NCBI RefSeq assembly: GCF_020733705.1
Contig: NZ_JAJFZM010000002.1
Span: 434,001 to 498,000, forward strand
Direction: 5' to 3'
Source: Nocardia australiensis
GTDB taxonomy: Bacteria; Actinomycetota; Actinomycetes; Mycobacteriales; Mycobacteriaceae
Length of the DNA stretch: 64,000 nt
The first letter of the stretch is position 1; every line of letters starts with the position of its first letter. Made by a program: the position numbers and the translations under genes. Under the pieces are notes generated by a model. The model ran no database searches. It was not told the DNA's origin and was given only the letters and a program-made list of their open reading frames with translations. This document shows positions 35,388 to 44,539 of the stretch, in pieces.

Positions 35388-36728
35388 TTACGCGACTTCG
35401 TCGAGATCCACGCCCTTCGTCTCCCGGCTGAACGAGAGGGCGATCACCGTGATCGCCATCGTGATCACCAGGTATCCGACCACCATGCCGACGCCGTAGT
35501 TGTCGATGAGCCAGACCGCGATGAACGGCGCGGGGGCGCCGGCGATGATCGACGAGCCCTGGAACACCAGCGACGAGCCGGCGTAGCGGTAGCGGGTCGG
35601 GAACAGCTCCGTGATCCACGCGGCCTCCGGACCGGCGAGCATGCCGTGGAAGAACGCGCCGACGCACACGCCGAGCCACAGCATCGGCAGGCTCTCGAGC
35701 TGGACCAGCCAGAAGAACACCGGCGCCCACACCACGAGGACGATCGCGGGCACGAGCATGGCCTTCTTGCGGCCGATACGGTCGGACCACGCGCCGCCGC
35801 CGATCATGCCGACGAACTGGAACAGCGATGCGAACGTCACGGCCATGATGACATCGCCGCGGTGGAAGTCGAAATACGTGGTGGCGTAGGCGATCACGAA
35901 CACGGTGTAGACGTAGAACGCGATGTTCTCGCCCAGGCGCATGCCGAGACCGGTCAGGACGGCCCGCGGGCGGCGCAGTGCCTCGAGGATGCTCGAGCGT
36001 TCCTCGGTCTGCGGGGCCTTGGCGGCCTGCTCCTGAGCGGCTTTGAAGACCGGGGACTCCTCGACACCGCGACGCACCCAGAAGCCGATGATCAGCAGCG
36101 GGATCGCGAACAGGAAGGCCACGCGCCAGCCCCACTGGTCGAACGCGTCGTCAGAGAGGAAGAACGCGATGACCGAGACCACGATGGTCGCGAGGACCGT
36201 GCCCATCGGCGCGCCGGCCTGCGGCCACGACGCCCAGAATCCACGCTTCTTCGGTTCGCCGTACTCGCTGACAAGCAGCACCGCGGCACCGAACTCGCCG
36301 CCGAGGGCGAAGCCCTGAATCATGCGCAGCACCACAAGCATGACCGTCGCCCAGATGCCGATCTGGTCGTAGGTCGGCAGCAGACCGATCGCGGCCGTCG
36401 CGGTGCCCAGCATGATGAACGTCGTGACCAGCATCGGCTTGCGCCCGAACTTGTCACCGAGGTGGCCGAAGACGATGCCGCCCAACGGGCGGGCGACGAA
36501 GCCGAGGCCCTGCGTGGCCAGGGCCAGCAGCAGCTTCGCGACGCCGCTGTCGCCGGGGAAGAACAGCGGACCGAGGACGGTCGCGGCGAGGATGCCGTAG
36601 ATCGCGAAGTCGTACCACTCGAGCACGGCACCGGCCATACTGCCGGTGAGGACGCGCTTGAAGCTGGACTTGGGCGGCTGGTCGCTACCGGCCGGGCCGG
36701 TCGGCGCAGAGACTGTCGGTGATCCCAT
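35388..36728 (-). CDS. MHS-family (metabolite:H+ symporter) MFS transporter
   Basis: A 446-residue permease with LEWYDFAIYGILA, GHLGDKFGRKPML and SDRIGRKKAML, the MHS signatures. ATG 36728 follows GAAAGGATCC; upstream in-frame starts are shadowed by the P450 gene. It lies 38 bp after the P450 gene in the same direction, so the two are probably co-transcribed and the permease imports the P450 substrate. Confidence 0.9.
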   Translation of the reverse strand: MGSPTVSAPTGPAGSDQPPKSSFKRVLTGSMAGAVLEWYDFAIYGILAATVLGPLFFPGDSGVAKLLLALATQGLGFVARPLGGIVFGHLGDKFGRKPMLVTTFIMLGTATAAIGLLPTYDQIGIWATVMLVVLRMIQGFALGGEFGAAVLLVSEYGEPKKRGFWASWPQAGAPMGTVLATIVVSVIAFFLSDDAFDQWGWRVAFLFAIPLLIIGFWVRRGVEESPVFKAAQEQAAKAPQTEERSSILEALRRPRAVLTGLGMRLGENIAFYVYTVFVIAYATTYFDFHRGDVIMAVTFASLFQFVGMIGGGAWSDRIGRKKAMLVPAIVLVVWAPVFFWLVQLESLPMLWLGVCVGAFFHGMLAGPEAAWITELFPTRYRYAGSSLVFQGSSIIAGAPAPFIAVWLIDNYGVGMVVGYLVITMAITVIALSFSRETKGVDLDEVA

Positions 36729-36766
36729 TACGGATCCTTTCGGTGCTGAAGGAGAGGGGCGGTGGG

Positions 36767-39100
36767 TCAGAGCGCGAGGGTGATCTTGGTGCCGCATGCG
36801 CGAGAGCAGCAGGTCATCATCGACTTGTTCTGAGCCCGTTCGGTTTTGGTGAGCACCATGTCGCGGTGATCCACCTCGCCGTCGAGGATGGGGGCTTCGC
36901 ACGATCCGCACAGCCCCTCCTCGCAGTCGCTCTGGATGTCGATGTTCGACGCACGAAGGGCGTCGAGCACCGTCTGGTCTGCGGCCACCTGGATAGTCAG
37001 ACCGGAGTCACGCAGTTCGACCTCGAACGCGTGCTCGTTGGCCGGGTCGAGCGTCGCCAGGTTGGACGTGAAGTGCTCGACGTGAAGGGAATCTTCCGGC
37101 CAGTGCGCGGTGGCCTCCTCGAGCGCGGCGAGTAGTCGCTCCGGGCCGCACGAGTAGATTTGCGTCCCGGCGACGGGGACGTCGAGCAGGGCCGGGATGT
37201 CGAGCCGGTTGCCCGCCGCGCTGGAGTGCACCTCTAGCTTGTCGACGTGATCGGCCGCCAGCCGGTCGAGCAGCGCCATCGTCGCGACATCGCGTCCGCA
37301 GTAGTGGATCTCGTAGTCCTTGTCGGCGGCCTTCGCGTGGTCGGCCATCGCGACGATCGGGGTGATGCCGATACCGCCCGCGACGAAGACGTAGCGCTCG
37401 GCGTCCGGGTCGAGCTTGAAGTGGCTGCGCGGTCCGCGCATCTTCAGCATGTCGCCGGCCTTCAGGGTGCGATGCACGTAGCGCGAGCCGCCGCGGCTCT
37501 CGGGCTCCTCGAGCACCGCGATCTCATAGTGCGACAGGTCGTTTGGGTTGCCGCACAGCGAGTACTGCCGCGACAGTTCGCCGAGTTCGACATCGACGTG
37601 CGAGCCCGGGGTCCACTTGGGCAGCAGCTTGCCCGACGGATCGGACAACCGCACGCGCACGACACCGTCGGCGGCCGGGGTGATCGCGTCCACCGCGACG
37701 GTCCGCGAGATGTTGGTCTTCGACGGCTCGCCGATCTTCACCGGCTGGCGGTTCTCGAGGATCGATGGATCGGCGCCCTCCGGATTCTTCTCCGGATCCC
37801 ATTGCACCCACACGTGATCCGGTCCGCGGAACGATGTGTTGGGCAGGTAGGCGAACTCCTGGTCGGGGACCAGTTCCATGTGTGGGAGGCGCTTGGTGAA
37901 CTCCTCGAGGAAGATCTGCATCTCCATGCGGGCGAGGTTCTTGCCCATGCACTGATGGCTGCCGTAGCCGAAAGTGAGGTGATCACTCGAGTTCTCGCGG
38001 CGGATGTCGAAGTCGTCGCCGTTGTCGAAGTGGCGCTCGTCGTGGTTCGCCGACGACGTGACGATCAGCAGCTTCGAACCCTTGGGGATGTCGATGCCAC
38101 CGATGGTGGTGTCGGCGGTGACCAGGCGGCGCCACGCCGCGACCGAACCGGAGTGGCGCAGGCACTCCTCGACGGCGTTGGGGATCAGGCTCGGGTCGGC
38201 GCAGATCTCCTCCCACACGCTGCGGTTCTCGAGCAGTAGGCGGAAGGCGTTGGCCGACGCGTTGGCCGTGGTCTCGTGTGCCGCAACGATTCCCGCCATC
38301 ATCATCGAGTGCAGGTACGAGTCGGTGACGACGTCGGGCTGCTCCTGCTGCATGCGGATGCCGAACGGCATCCAGCCGTGGCCCGACGGGTCCTTGCGCA
38401 TCTTGTCGAGCACCTGGCCGGCGTACTGCCAGAACTTGCCGACCGCCTCGGCGACCGCGACCTGTTCCTCGACCGCGGGCCGGCCCCACGTGTTGACGGT
38501 GTGCGCGATCGAGTAGCTGCGCAGCTCGTCCATGTCCTCTTCGGGCACGCCGAGGAAGTGGAGGGCGACGGTGAGCGGGACCTCCCACAGCATCTCGTCG
38601 ACCAGATCGGCGCGGCCGGTCTCCACGAACCGGTCCACGTACTCGCGGGTGAGGCGTCGGACCATTGGCTCGTGGTGGACGAGTTCCTTGGGGGTGAACG
38701 GGTCCATCAGCAGGCGGCGGCGCGGCATGTGTGCGGGCTCATCCTCGTTCACGAGGGTGCGCGACATCGCGTAGTCGTACTTGGCCAGCGTCGTGGTCGC
38801 CTCGTCGGAGACCGGGGTGATCTTCTCGAGTGCGATCGACGGCGAGAACAGGATGTTGTCGCGGAAGACCGCCTTGACGTCCTCGTACCGGGTGACGACC
38901 CAGTAGCCGATCTCGGGGCTGTAGAACACCGGTTCCTCGTCGCGCGACCAGCGCAGCGACGCCGCCGGATCCTTCTGGTACGGGCCGGTGAAGGGATCGA
39001 AGGCGCCGGCATTCGCGGAAACCGGGCAACCCGTGGTCGGCACGGCCGCGGAGCGGCCGGTGTTCTGCAGGGCTGTGTGGTCGATCGGGCACACGCTCAT
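36767..39100 (-). CDS. Self-sufficient cytochrome P450 fused to phthalate-dioxygenase-type reductase (CYP116B-like)
   Basis: A 777-residue fusion. Residues 1-430 are the P450 part: I-helix AGIVAAHETT (269-278), ExxR at 312-315 and heme Cys384 in FGYGSHQCMG. Residues about 465-680 are an FMN/NAD reductase with RQYSLC (511-516), GGIGITPI and YSCGPERLL. Residues 690-777 hold a plant-type [2Fe-2S] ferredoxin with Cys726, 731, 734 and 764. This order is that of P450RhF/CYP116B enzymes, which need no partner proteins. Such enzymes hydroxylate or O-dealkylate aromatics. ATG 39100 sits nine bases after GGAG. It neighbours the homogentisate pathway, so it could feed a hydroxylated aromatic into it. 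Confidence 0.93.
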   Translation of the reverse strand: MSVCPIDHTALQNTGRSAAVPTTGCPVSANAGAFDPFTGPYQKDPAASLRWSRDEEPVFYSPEIGYWVVTRYEDVKAVFRDNILFSPSIALEKITPVSDEATTTLAKYDYAMSRTLVNEDEPAHMPRRRLLMDPFTPKELVHHEPMVRRLTREYVDRFVETGRADLVDEMLWEVPLTVALHFLGVPEEDMDELRSYSIAHTVNTWGRPAVEEQVAVAEAVGKFWQYAGQVLDKMRKDPSGHGWMPFGIRMQQEQPDVVTDSYLHSMMMAGIVAAHETTANASANAFRLLLENRSVWEEICADPSLIPNAVEECLRHSGSVAAWRRLVTADTTIGGIDIPKGSKLLIVTSSANHDERHFDNGDDFDIRRENSSDHLTFGYGSHQCMGKNLARMEMQIFLEEFTKRLPHMELVPDQEFAYLPNTSFRGPDHVWVQWDPEKNPEGADPSILENRQPVKIGEPSKTNISRTVAVDAITPAADGVVRVRLSDPSGKLLPKWTPGSHVDVELGELSRQYSLCGNPNDLSHYEIAVLEEPESRGGSRYVHRTLKAGDMLKMRGPRSHFKLDPDAERYVFVAGGIGITPIVAMADHAKAADKDYEIHYCGRDVATMALLDRLAADHVDKLEVHSSAAGNRLDIPALLDVPVAGTQIYSCGPERLLAALEEATAHWPEDSLHVEHFTSNLATLDPANEHAFEVELRDSGLTIQVAADQTVLDALRASNIDIQSDCEEGLCGSCEAPILDGEVDHRDMVLTKTERAQNKSMMTCCSRACGTKITLAL

Positions 39101-39137
39101 GACTTGCATCTCCGTCTGTCCAAACTGCGCTGAAATG

Positions 39138-39182
39138 CGAAGTTACTAATAACGCACATCGTGTATCGGTGAGCGAACTTCG
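39138..39182 (-). promoter_or_regulatory. P450 promoter region with inverted repeat
   Basis: CGAAGTT and AACTTCG are separated by 31 bp. Inside is GTTA-CTAA-TAAC, which shares the TTACTAA half-site with the MarR-type palindrome at 40971. Candidate operator for the P450-MHS unit. Confidence 0.4.
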
Positions 39183-39337
39183 GACAGAGTAAGTGCGGTC
39201 ACATTCGAGGTCAAGTACGGATTGGATAACGACGCAGGTGGCCTGCTCCGAGCTCCTCGGGATGGCCTAATCGCCCGGTTCGCGATTCGCGCACCAGTCG
39301 CGTGGCAGGCTCACGAAAGAGCGGGAAAGGGGGAGCG

Positions 39338-40021
39338 TCAGACGCTGATGAGGTGCTCGACCTTGCGGGCGGTGCGCCTCACGGCGTCCGCGGCCCGGCC
39401 GGTATCGAGCCCGTCTATCGCGACGACGCCGACGCTGCGTTCGAGACCGGTATTCGAGCTGACCCCGTCCGGGAGGGCGATGCCGGACGCGATGCCGACG
39501 GCGCCGTGCTCGAGCTGCCCGCGGGTGAGACTGTAGCCGTCGGCGCGGGCCTGGCGGACGGCATCGGAGTCGCCGGGCGCTTCCGGGCGCAGCGCGAGTA
39601 TCGCAATGCCGGCGGCGCCGCGCTCGAGCGGGTGGCTGCTGCCCACGCGGTAACCGACCCGCAGCAGGGTGTCCTCCGGTTCGGCGACCATGATCACGAC
39701 ACAGTTCCGACCCTGGGCTGCGGAGACGAACGCGGTCGCGCGCGTTTCGTCGGCGAGCGCGTGCAGGACGGGCTGAACGTCTCTCGCGAACTGCGGTTCG
39801 AACCGCGAGGCGAGCACAGCAGCGGCGACACCCAGTCGGATCCGGCCGTCGGCGGTACGGGTGACCAGTGAGTGCGCTTCGAGGGTGGCCACGATCCGGT
39901 AGCAGATGGCCCGGTGGACCTCGAGTTCCTTGGACAGGTCGGCCACCGAGATTCCGGCCGGCGACTGCGCGACGATGTCGAGCGCGCGTAGCCCACGGTC
40001 GAGTGTCTGCAGTGTGCTCAT
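39338..40021 (-). CDS. IclR family transcriptional regulator
   Basis: A 227-residue IclR protein. The winged helix is LDRGLRALDIVAQSPAGISVADLS with LEVHRAICYRIVATLEAH, and the effector domain has AFVSAAQGRNCVVIMVAEPED. ATG 40021 follows AAAGGA; the frame extends upstream without a ribosome site. It stands upstream of the P450 gene in the same orientation and next to the divergent MarR gene, and is a plausible regulator of the P450 operon. Confidence 0.9.
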   Translation of the reverse strand: MSTLQTLDRGLRALDIVAQSPAGISVADLSKELEVHRAICYRIVATLEAHSLVTRTADGRIRLGVAAAVLASRFEPQFARDVQPVLHALADETRATAFVSAAQGRNCVVIMVAEPEDTLLRVGYRVGSSHPLERGAAGIAILALRPEAPGDSDAVRQARADGYSLTRGQLEHGAVGIASGIALPDGVSSNTGLERSVGVVAIDGLDTGRAADAVRRTARKVEHLISV

Positions 40022-40161
40022 GTGCGTCCTTTCGGTGTCGTCGCGCGGGTTCGTCGGTTCGAATCCTTTGTACAGAATTTCCGGCGCGGAGCGGTAACCC
40101 GTTGGGGCGCAATGTTCGCCGTGGTCGATCGGCATGATCGACGGACAGCGATCAGGCATTC

Positions 40162-40174
40162 GTGAATAATTCAC
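40162..40174. promoter_or_regulatory. Palindrome GTGAAT-A-ATTCAC in divergent IclR/MarR promoter
   Basis: Perfect 6-bp arms around one base, between the two regulator genes. Candidate autoregulatory site for either protein. Confidence 0.45.
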
Positions 40175-40238
40175 AGATATACTAGTTGGGTGAGCATTCG
40201 GGACCGCCCGCGCTGCATGCTTCCACCACCGGCCGCGA

Positions 40239-40244
40239 TAGGGT
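40239..40244 (+). promoter_or_regulatory. -10 box (TAGGGT) for leaderless marR-type mRNA
   Basis: TANNNT hexamer seven bases before an ATG without a ribosome site, the spacing expected when transcription starts at the start codon. Confidence 0.45.
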
Positions 40245-40251
40245 CGGCTGC

Positions 40252-40815
40252 ATGAGCGGGGACGAAAGACGCAGCGCGGTGGAGCATTCGACGACGCCCG
40301 GCTCGCTCGACTTCTGGTCGTTCATCGACCTCGCGAATCGGCGGCTGAGCACCGAGTTCGGCTCCACGCACCAGCTGGCCACGCAGGTTCTGCTGACCCT
40401 GAACCGGGCGGCGAACGTGGTCACCTACGACCTGGAATCCTCGGTGCACCGGCCACGTGGGCTGTCGTGGTCGACGTTCCGGCTGATGTTCGTAACCTGG
40501 CTCGCTGGCCCGATCGAGCCGAAGAGCGCCGCCAAGCTCACCGGTATGAGCCGCGCGGCCGTGTCGAACCTGACGAAGACGCTGGAAGCGGGCGGCCTAC
40601 TCGAGCGGACGCCGAATGGGCACGACGGGCGCTCGGTGCAGCTGTCGCTCACCGAGAAGGGGCGCGCCGAGATGGCTGCCACCTACCGGGAACACAACGA
40701 GCGCGAGTACGCGTGGGCAAGCGTACTCACCGAGGCTGAGCAGCACATTCTCGTGATGCTGCTCGACAAGTTGATCACCAACCGCAGCCAGTTCGACGTC
40801 CGCGGACGGAACTGA
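40252..40815 (+). CDS. MarR family transcriptional regulator
   Basis: A 187-residue winged-helix regulator. The DNA-binding region is KSAAKLTGMSRAAVSNLTKTLEAGGLLERTPNGHDGRSVQLSLTEKG, with the conserved wing aspartate-glycine-arginine. ATG 40252 is chosen over the upstream TTG because it places the fold at family distance and fits a leaderless promoter. It is followed by the homogentisate genes after 282 bp and probably represses them at the 20-bp palindrome before hmgA. Confidence 0.88.
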   Translation: MSGDERRSAVEHSTTPGSLDFWSFIDLANRRLSTEFGSTHQLATQVLLTLNRAANVVTYDLESSVHRPRGLSWSTFRLMFVTWLAGPIEPKSAAKLTGMSRAAVSNLTKTLEAGGLLERTPNGHDGRSVQLSLTEKGRAEMAATYREHNEREYAWASVLTEAEQHILVMLLDKLITNRSQFDVRGRN

Positions 40816-40830
40816 CCCACTCCCGTAGGG

Positions 40831-40916
40831 CCTCCTCCCCGGCGCGCGTTTCGCGCACTCGTCGCGACCGGGGGCGCCCAGGATCGGCGACAAGTGCGCA
40901 AAGCGTGGGGGAGGGG
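40831..40916 (+). terminator. Long imperfect hairpin after MarR gene
   Basis: CCTCCTCCCC and GCGCACTCGTCGC on the left face GCGACAAGTGCGC and GGGGGAGGGG on the right. It separates the regulator from the homogentisate operon. Confidence 0.5.
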
Positions 40917-40970
40917 ACGGGTGCCGTGCGCGGATCGGACCGCTCATATGGTTGCGCTCACGCCCCGAAA

Positions 40971-40990
40971 TTAGTTAATCTATTTACTAA
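40971..40990. promoter_or_regulatory. MarR-type operator before hmgA
   Basis: TTAGTTAATCTATTTACTAA is a 20-bp palindrome with one arm mismatch, in an AT-rich patch 107 bp before the hmgA start. Size and position suit a MarR repressor. Confidence 0.6.
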
Positions 40991-41097
40991 CCTCGGAGTG
41001 AGTTGGTAGCGGTGATCGATACCGCGCCGCAGTTCCACCGAAGGTGACGACCACAGCCCGGCAGCGATCCGGGCGCGAGCACATCAGGAGGCCGGTC

Positions 41098-42297
41098 ATG
41101 GCGTTCTACCGACAGCTCGGCAACATTCCGCCGAAGCGCCACACTCAGCACCGGGACGAGGACGGCAGGCTCTACTTCGAGGAGTTGATGGGCGAGGAGG
41201 GCTTCTCGTCGGATTCGTCGCTGCTGTACCACCGTCACATCCCGTCGGCCATCGTCGACGCGACGGTGTGGGAGCTGCGTGACCAGAGCACCACCCCCAA
41301 CCATCCGCTCAAACCGCGACACCTCGCGCTGCACGACCTCTTTCCGGAGGAGACGTGGGCCGAGACCGACATCGTCACCGGCCGCCGACTGATCCTCGGC
41401 AACGCCGACGTGCGGCTGTCGTATGTGGTCGCGGCCAAGGAGTCGCCGCTGTACCGCAACTCGCTCGGCGACGAGATGGTGTACGTCGAGTCCGGTGAAG
41501 CGATCGTCGAGACCGTCTTCGGTGCGCTGCACGCGCGTTCGGGCGACTACGTCCTCATCCCGATGTCGACCACCCACCGCTGGGTGCCGCAGGGGTCGGA
41601 GCCGTTGCGCGCGTACGCAATCGAGGCCAACAGCCACATCGTTCCGCCGAAGCGCTACCTGTCCAAGTATGGTCAGCTGCTCGAGAATGCGCCGTTCTGT
41701 GAGCGCGACCTCCACGGCCCCACCGAGCCGCTGGTCGCCGAGGGCACGGACGTCGAGGTGTTGGTGAAGCATCGTGCCGGCGGCGAGATCGTCGGCACCC
41801 GCATGGTGTACCCGAACCATCCGTTCGACGTCGTCGGCTGGGACGGTTGCCTGTACCCGTACACGTTCAACATCTCCGACTACGAGCCCATCACCGGCCG
41901 CGTGCATCAGCCCCCGCCGGCACACCAGGCGTTCGAGGGCAACAACTTCGTGATCTGTAACTTCGTGCCGCGCAAGGTCGACTACCACCCGCTCTCGATC
42001 CCCGTGCCGTACTACCACTCGAACGTGGACTCCGACGAGATCATGTTCTACTGCGGCGGCGACTACGAGGCCCGCAAGGGCTCGGGCATCGGCCAGGGGT
42101 CGATCTCGATCCACCCCGGCGGCCACGCCCACGGCCCGCAGCCGGGCGCGTACGAGCGCAGCATCGGCGTCGAGTTCTTCGACGAGCTCGCGGTCATGGT
42201 CGACACGTTCCGTCCGCTCGAACTCGGTGAGGGCGCGTTGGCGTGCGAGGACGAGGCCTACGCCTGGTCCTGGTCCGGGCGGGGGCCGAACAAGTGA
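41098..42297 (+). CDS. hmgA: Homogentisate 1,2-dioxygenase
   Basis: A 399-residue non-heme iron cupin enzyme that opens homogentisate to maleylacetoacetate, the committed step of tyrosine/phenylalanine breakdown. Iron-site residues are visible in YYHSNVDSDEIMFY and HPGGHAHGPQPG (His, Glu, His), and the DYVLIPMSTTHRW cupin strand precedes them. ATG 41098 follows AGGAGG. It is the first gene of the homogentisate operon and overlaps the next by GTGA. Confidence 0.93.
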   Translation: MAFYRQLGNIPPKRHTQHRDEDGRLYFEELMGEEGFSSDSSLLYHRHIPSAIVDATVWELRDQSTTPNHPLKPRHLALHDLFPEETWAETDIVTGRRLILGNADVRLSYVVAAKESPLYRNSLGDEMVYVESGEAIVETVFGALHARSGDYVLIPMSTTHRWVPQGSEPLRAYAIEANSHIVPPKRYLSKYGQLLENAPFCERDLHGPTEPLVAEGTDVEVLVKHRAGGEIVGTRMVYPNHPFDVVGWDGCLYPYTFNISDYEPITGRVHQPPPAHQAFEGNNFVICNFVPRKVDYHPLSIPVPYYHSNVDSDEIMFYCGGDYEARKGSGIGQGSISIHPGGHAHGPQPGAYERSIGVEFFDELAVMVDTFRPLELGEGALACEDEAYAWSWSGRGPNK

Positions 42298-43211
42298 CGG
42301 TTATTTCCCCGCTCCTGGTTGGTCTGTGCGACGATGCCGCCTTGTTCCCCCCGGGCAACGCACCGCTCGCGAACGCGGTGCCGGACCATTTCGGACACGA
42401 ACGCAGTGACCATGCCGCACTGGTGGGTTTGTTCGTCTTCCCCGCACCGCGGCTGGGTGAGCTGCCCGCGATCGTCGCGGAGCAGGACGGCCAGACGCTC
42501 GCTATCAGCCTGACCGTGCCCGCCGGCACCGCCGCCGTGCCGGCCGCGCTCGAGCAGTTGCGGACAATCGACGGCGTCGTGCTCGTCGCGATCGAGATCG
42601 GGGTTCCCGAGGGCCAGTCCGCGGCCGAGTTGTTCGCTGCGCTCGACGAGATCGCCGCCACGGCAACGGGCGTCGAGCTCTTCGTCGAGGTGCCGCGCGA
42701 CGCGCGCCGCCCAGAGATTCTCGCCGGGCTCGCGGGGACGCCGTACGCGGCGAAGTTCCGCACCGGCGGGATCGTCGCGACCGCGTACCCTGACGAGGCC
42801 GAACTGGCCGCAGCCATCCGCGCCGTGGCGACGGCGGGTGTGCGCTTCAAGGCGACCGCCGGACTGCACCATGCGGTACGGAACACGGACCCCGACACGG
42901 GATTCGAGCAGCACGGCTTCCTCAACGTCATGCTGGCGACCCATCAGGCCGCCGTCGGCGCGGACGTCGAGGAGATCGCCGCGACGCTCGCCGACCGTGA
43001 CGGAACGAGCCTCGCCGAGAATCTGGCAGGGCTGTCGGCCGAGGCGGTGGACGCGCTGCGCGCGAACTTCCTGTCCTTCGGCACCTGCAGCATCAGTGAC
43101 CCGCTGACCGAACTCGTCGGCCTCGGCCTGGTGCTCCAATCATCCGCCGGGCCCTCCGCGCCTAAGGGTCCGGTAGCTCTCACCTCGATCGACGAAGGCC
43201 CCCTCGCTTAA
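42294..43211 (+). CDS. Conserved protein of unknown function in homogentisate operon
   Basis: A 305-residue soluble protein translated from a GTG that overlaps the hmgA stop. I do not recognise a named family. Distinct stretches are LVGLCDDAALFPPGNAPL near the N-terminus, GVELFVEVPRD, AAKFRTGGIVATAYPDEAEL, VRFKATAGLHHAVRNTD and HGFLNVMLATHQA. The order of strands and the lysine in RFKATAGLHH suggest a TIM-barrel-like enzyme, but this is a guess. Its coupling to hmgA and position before fahA suggest a job in the same pathway. Maleylacetoacetate isomerisation is one open slot. Confidence 0.75.
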   Translation: MTVISPLLVGLCDDAALFPPGNAPLANAVPDHFGHERSDHAALVGLFVFPAPRLGELPAIVAEQDGQTLAISLTVPAGTAAVPAALEQLRTIDGVVLVAIEIGVPEGQSAAELFAALDEIAATATGVELFVEVPRDARRPEILAGLAGTPYAAKFRTGGIVATAYPDEAELAAAIRAVATAGVRFKATAGLHHAVRNTDPDTGFEQHGFLNVMLATHQAAVGADVEEIAATLADRDGTSLAENLAGLSAEAVDALRANFLSFGTCSISDPLTELVGLGLVLQSSAGPSAPKGPVALTSIDEGPLA

Positions 43212-43354
43212 CGCTTCCCTTGCCTGATGTAGGTGATTTCAAGCTCGGACAACGCAGCCAAAGCCACCGACAAACCTTCCCGACACAACCTGAGACAGGA
43301 GGATGGCGCTTCGTTTCCCTCCGTGAACGAGGGAGTATCCGCGCCGAACATCCG

Positions 43355-44539
43355 ATGACCGTCATCTCGATTCCTACCGACTCCCTGTTCGGTCTCGACA
43401 ACCTGCCCTACGGCGTGTTCTCGACTGCTGACGCGGGCCCGCGGGTGGGTGTGCGTGTCGGCGACAGCGTCGTCGACCTCACAACGGCGCTCGGCGACAA
43501 CGTGTTCGCGCAGCCGGCCCTCAACGCGTTCATGGCTCAGGGCCGCAAGCGGTGGGTCGAGGTTCGCGCGCAGCTCACCGAACTCGTGTCCGGTGCGGTC
43601 GCCGACGACGCAGTCTTCTCGATCGACGATGTCACGATGCACCTGCCCATCGCGGTCGCGGACTACGTCGACTTCTACGCGTCGGAGAACCACGCGACCA
43701 ATCTGGGCAGGCTGTTCCGTCCGGATTCGGTTGCGCTGATGCCGAATTGGAAGCACCTGCCGGTCGGGTACCACGGCCGCTCCAGCACCGTCGTCGTGTC
43801 GGGCACCGACATCGTGCGCCCGTGCGGTCAGCGCAAGGCCCCCGCCGACGCGGCACCGACGTTCGGTCCGTCGATCCGCCTCGACATCGAGGCCGAGATC
43901 GGCTTCATCGTCGGCGTCGGTTCGCCGATGGGCTCCTCGATCACCCCGGATCAGTTCACCGAGCACTGCTTCGGTGCCGTGGTCCTCAACGATTGGTCGG
44001 CGCGCGACATCCAGGCGTGGGAGTATGCCCCGCTGGGCCCGAACCTCGGCAAGAGCTTCGCGACTTCCATCTCCCCGTGGGTGGTTCCGCTGCTGGCGCT
44101 CGAGGCCGCCCGCATCGACACCCCGGTCCAGGACCCGACTCCGCTGCCATACCTGCGGGGCGAGGAGAAGTGGGGCCTGGACATCGACCTCGAGGTCGAG
44201 TGGAACGGTCACGTCGTCTCCCGCCCGCCGTACGCGCAGATGTACTGGTCGCCCGCGCAGATGCTGGCGCACACCACCGTCAACGGTGCCGCCGCCAGCA
44301 CGGGCGACCTGTTCGGTTCCGGCACCATCTCGGGTCCCGAGAAGGCACAGCGCGGTGCCTTCATCGAATTGACCTGGGGTGGCGCCGAACCCGTCACCGT
44401 CGGTGACAGGCAGCGCACGTTCATCGAGGACGGCGACGAGATCTCGATCTCGGCGACCGCGCCCGGCGCGAGCGGCGGCCGCATCGGCTTCGGCGAGGTG
44501 CGCGGCCGCATCCTGCCCGCCACCGGCGATGCGCGATAA
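43355..44539 (+). CDS. fahA: Fumarylacetoacetase
   Basis: A 394-residue hydrolase that splits fumarylacetoacetate into fumarate and acetoacetate. It has the N-terminal SH3-like domain and the catalytic domain with [43 protein letters not shown] and [14 protein letters not shown], the metal-binding and active-site landmarks of true FAH. ATG 43355 starts at [13 protein letters not shown]; the frame is open earlier but without family similarity. 143 bp separate it from the unknown gene. Its stop overlaps the start of the CoA-transferase fragment. Confidence 0.92.
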   Translation: MTVISIPTDSLFGLDNLPYGVFSTADAGPRVGVRVGDSVVDLTTALGDNVFAQPALNAFMAQGRKRWVEVRAQLTELVSGAVADDAVFSIDDVTMHLPIAVADYVDFYASENHATNLGRLFRPDSVALMPNWKHLPVGYHGRSSTVVVSGTDIVRPCGQRKAPADAAPTFGPSIRLDIEAEIGFIVGVGSPMGSSITPDQFTEHCFGAVVLNDWSARDIQAWEYAPLGPNLGKSFATSISPWVVPLLALEAARIDTPVQDPTPLPYLRGEEKWGLDIDLEVEWNGHVVSRPPYAQMYWSPAQMLAHTTVNGAAASTGDLFGSGTISGPEKAQRGAFIELTWGGAEPVTVGDRQRTFIEDGDEISISATAPGASGGRIGFGEVRGRILPATGDAR

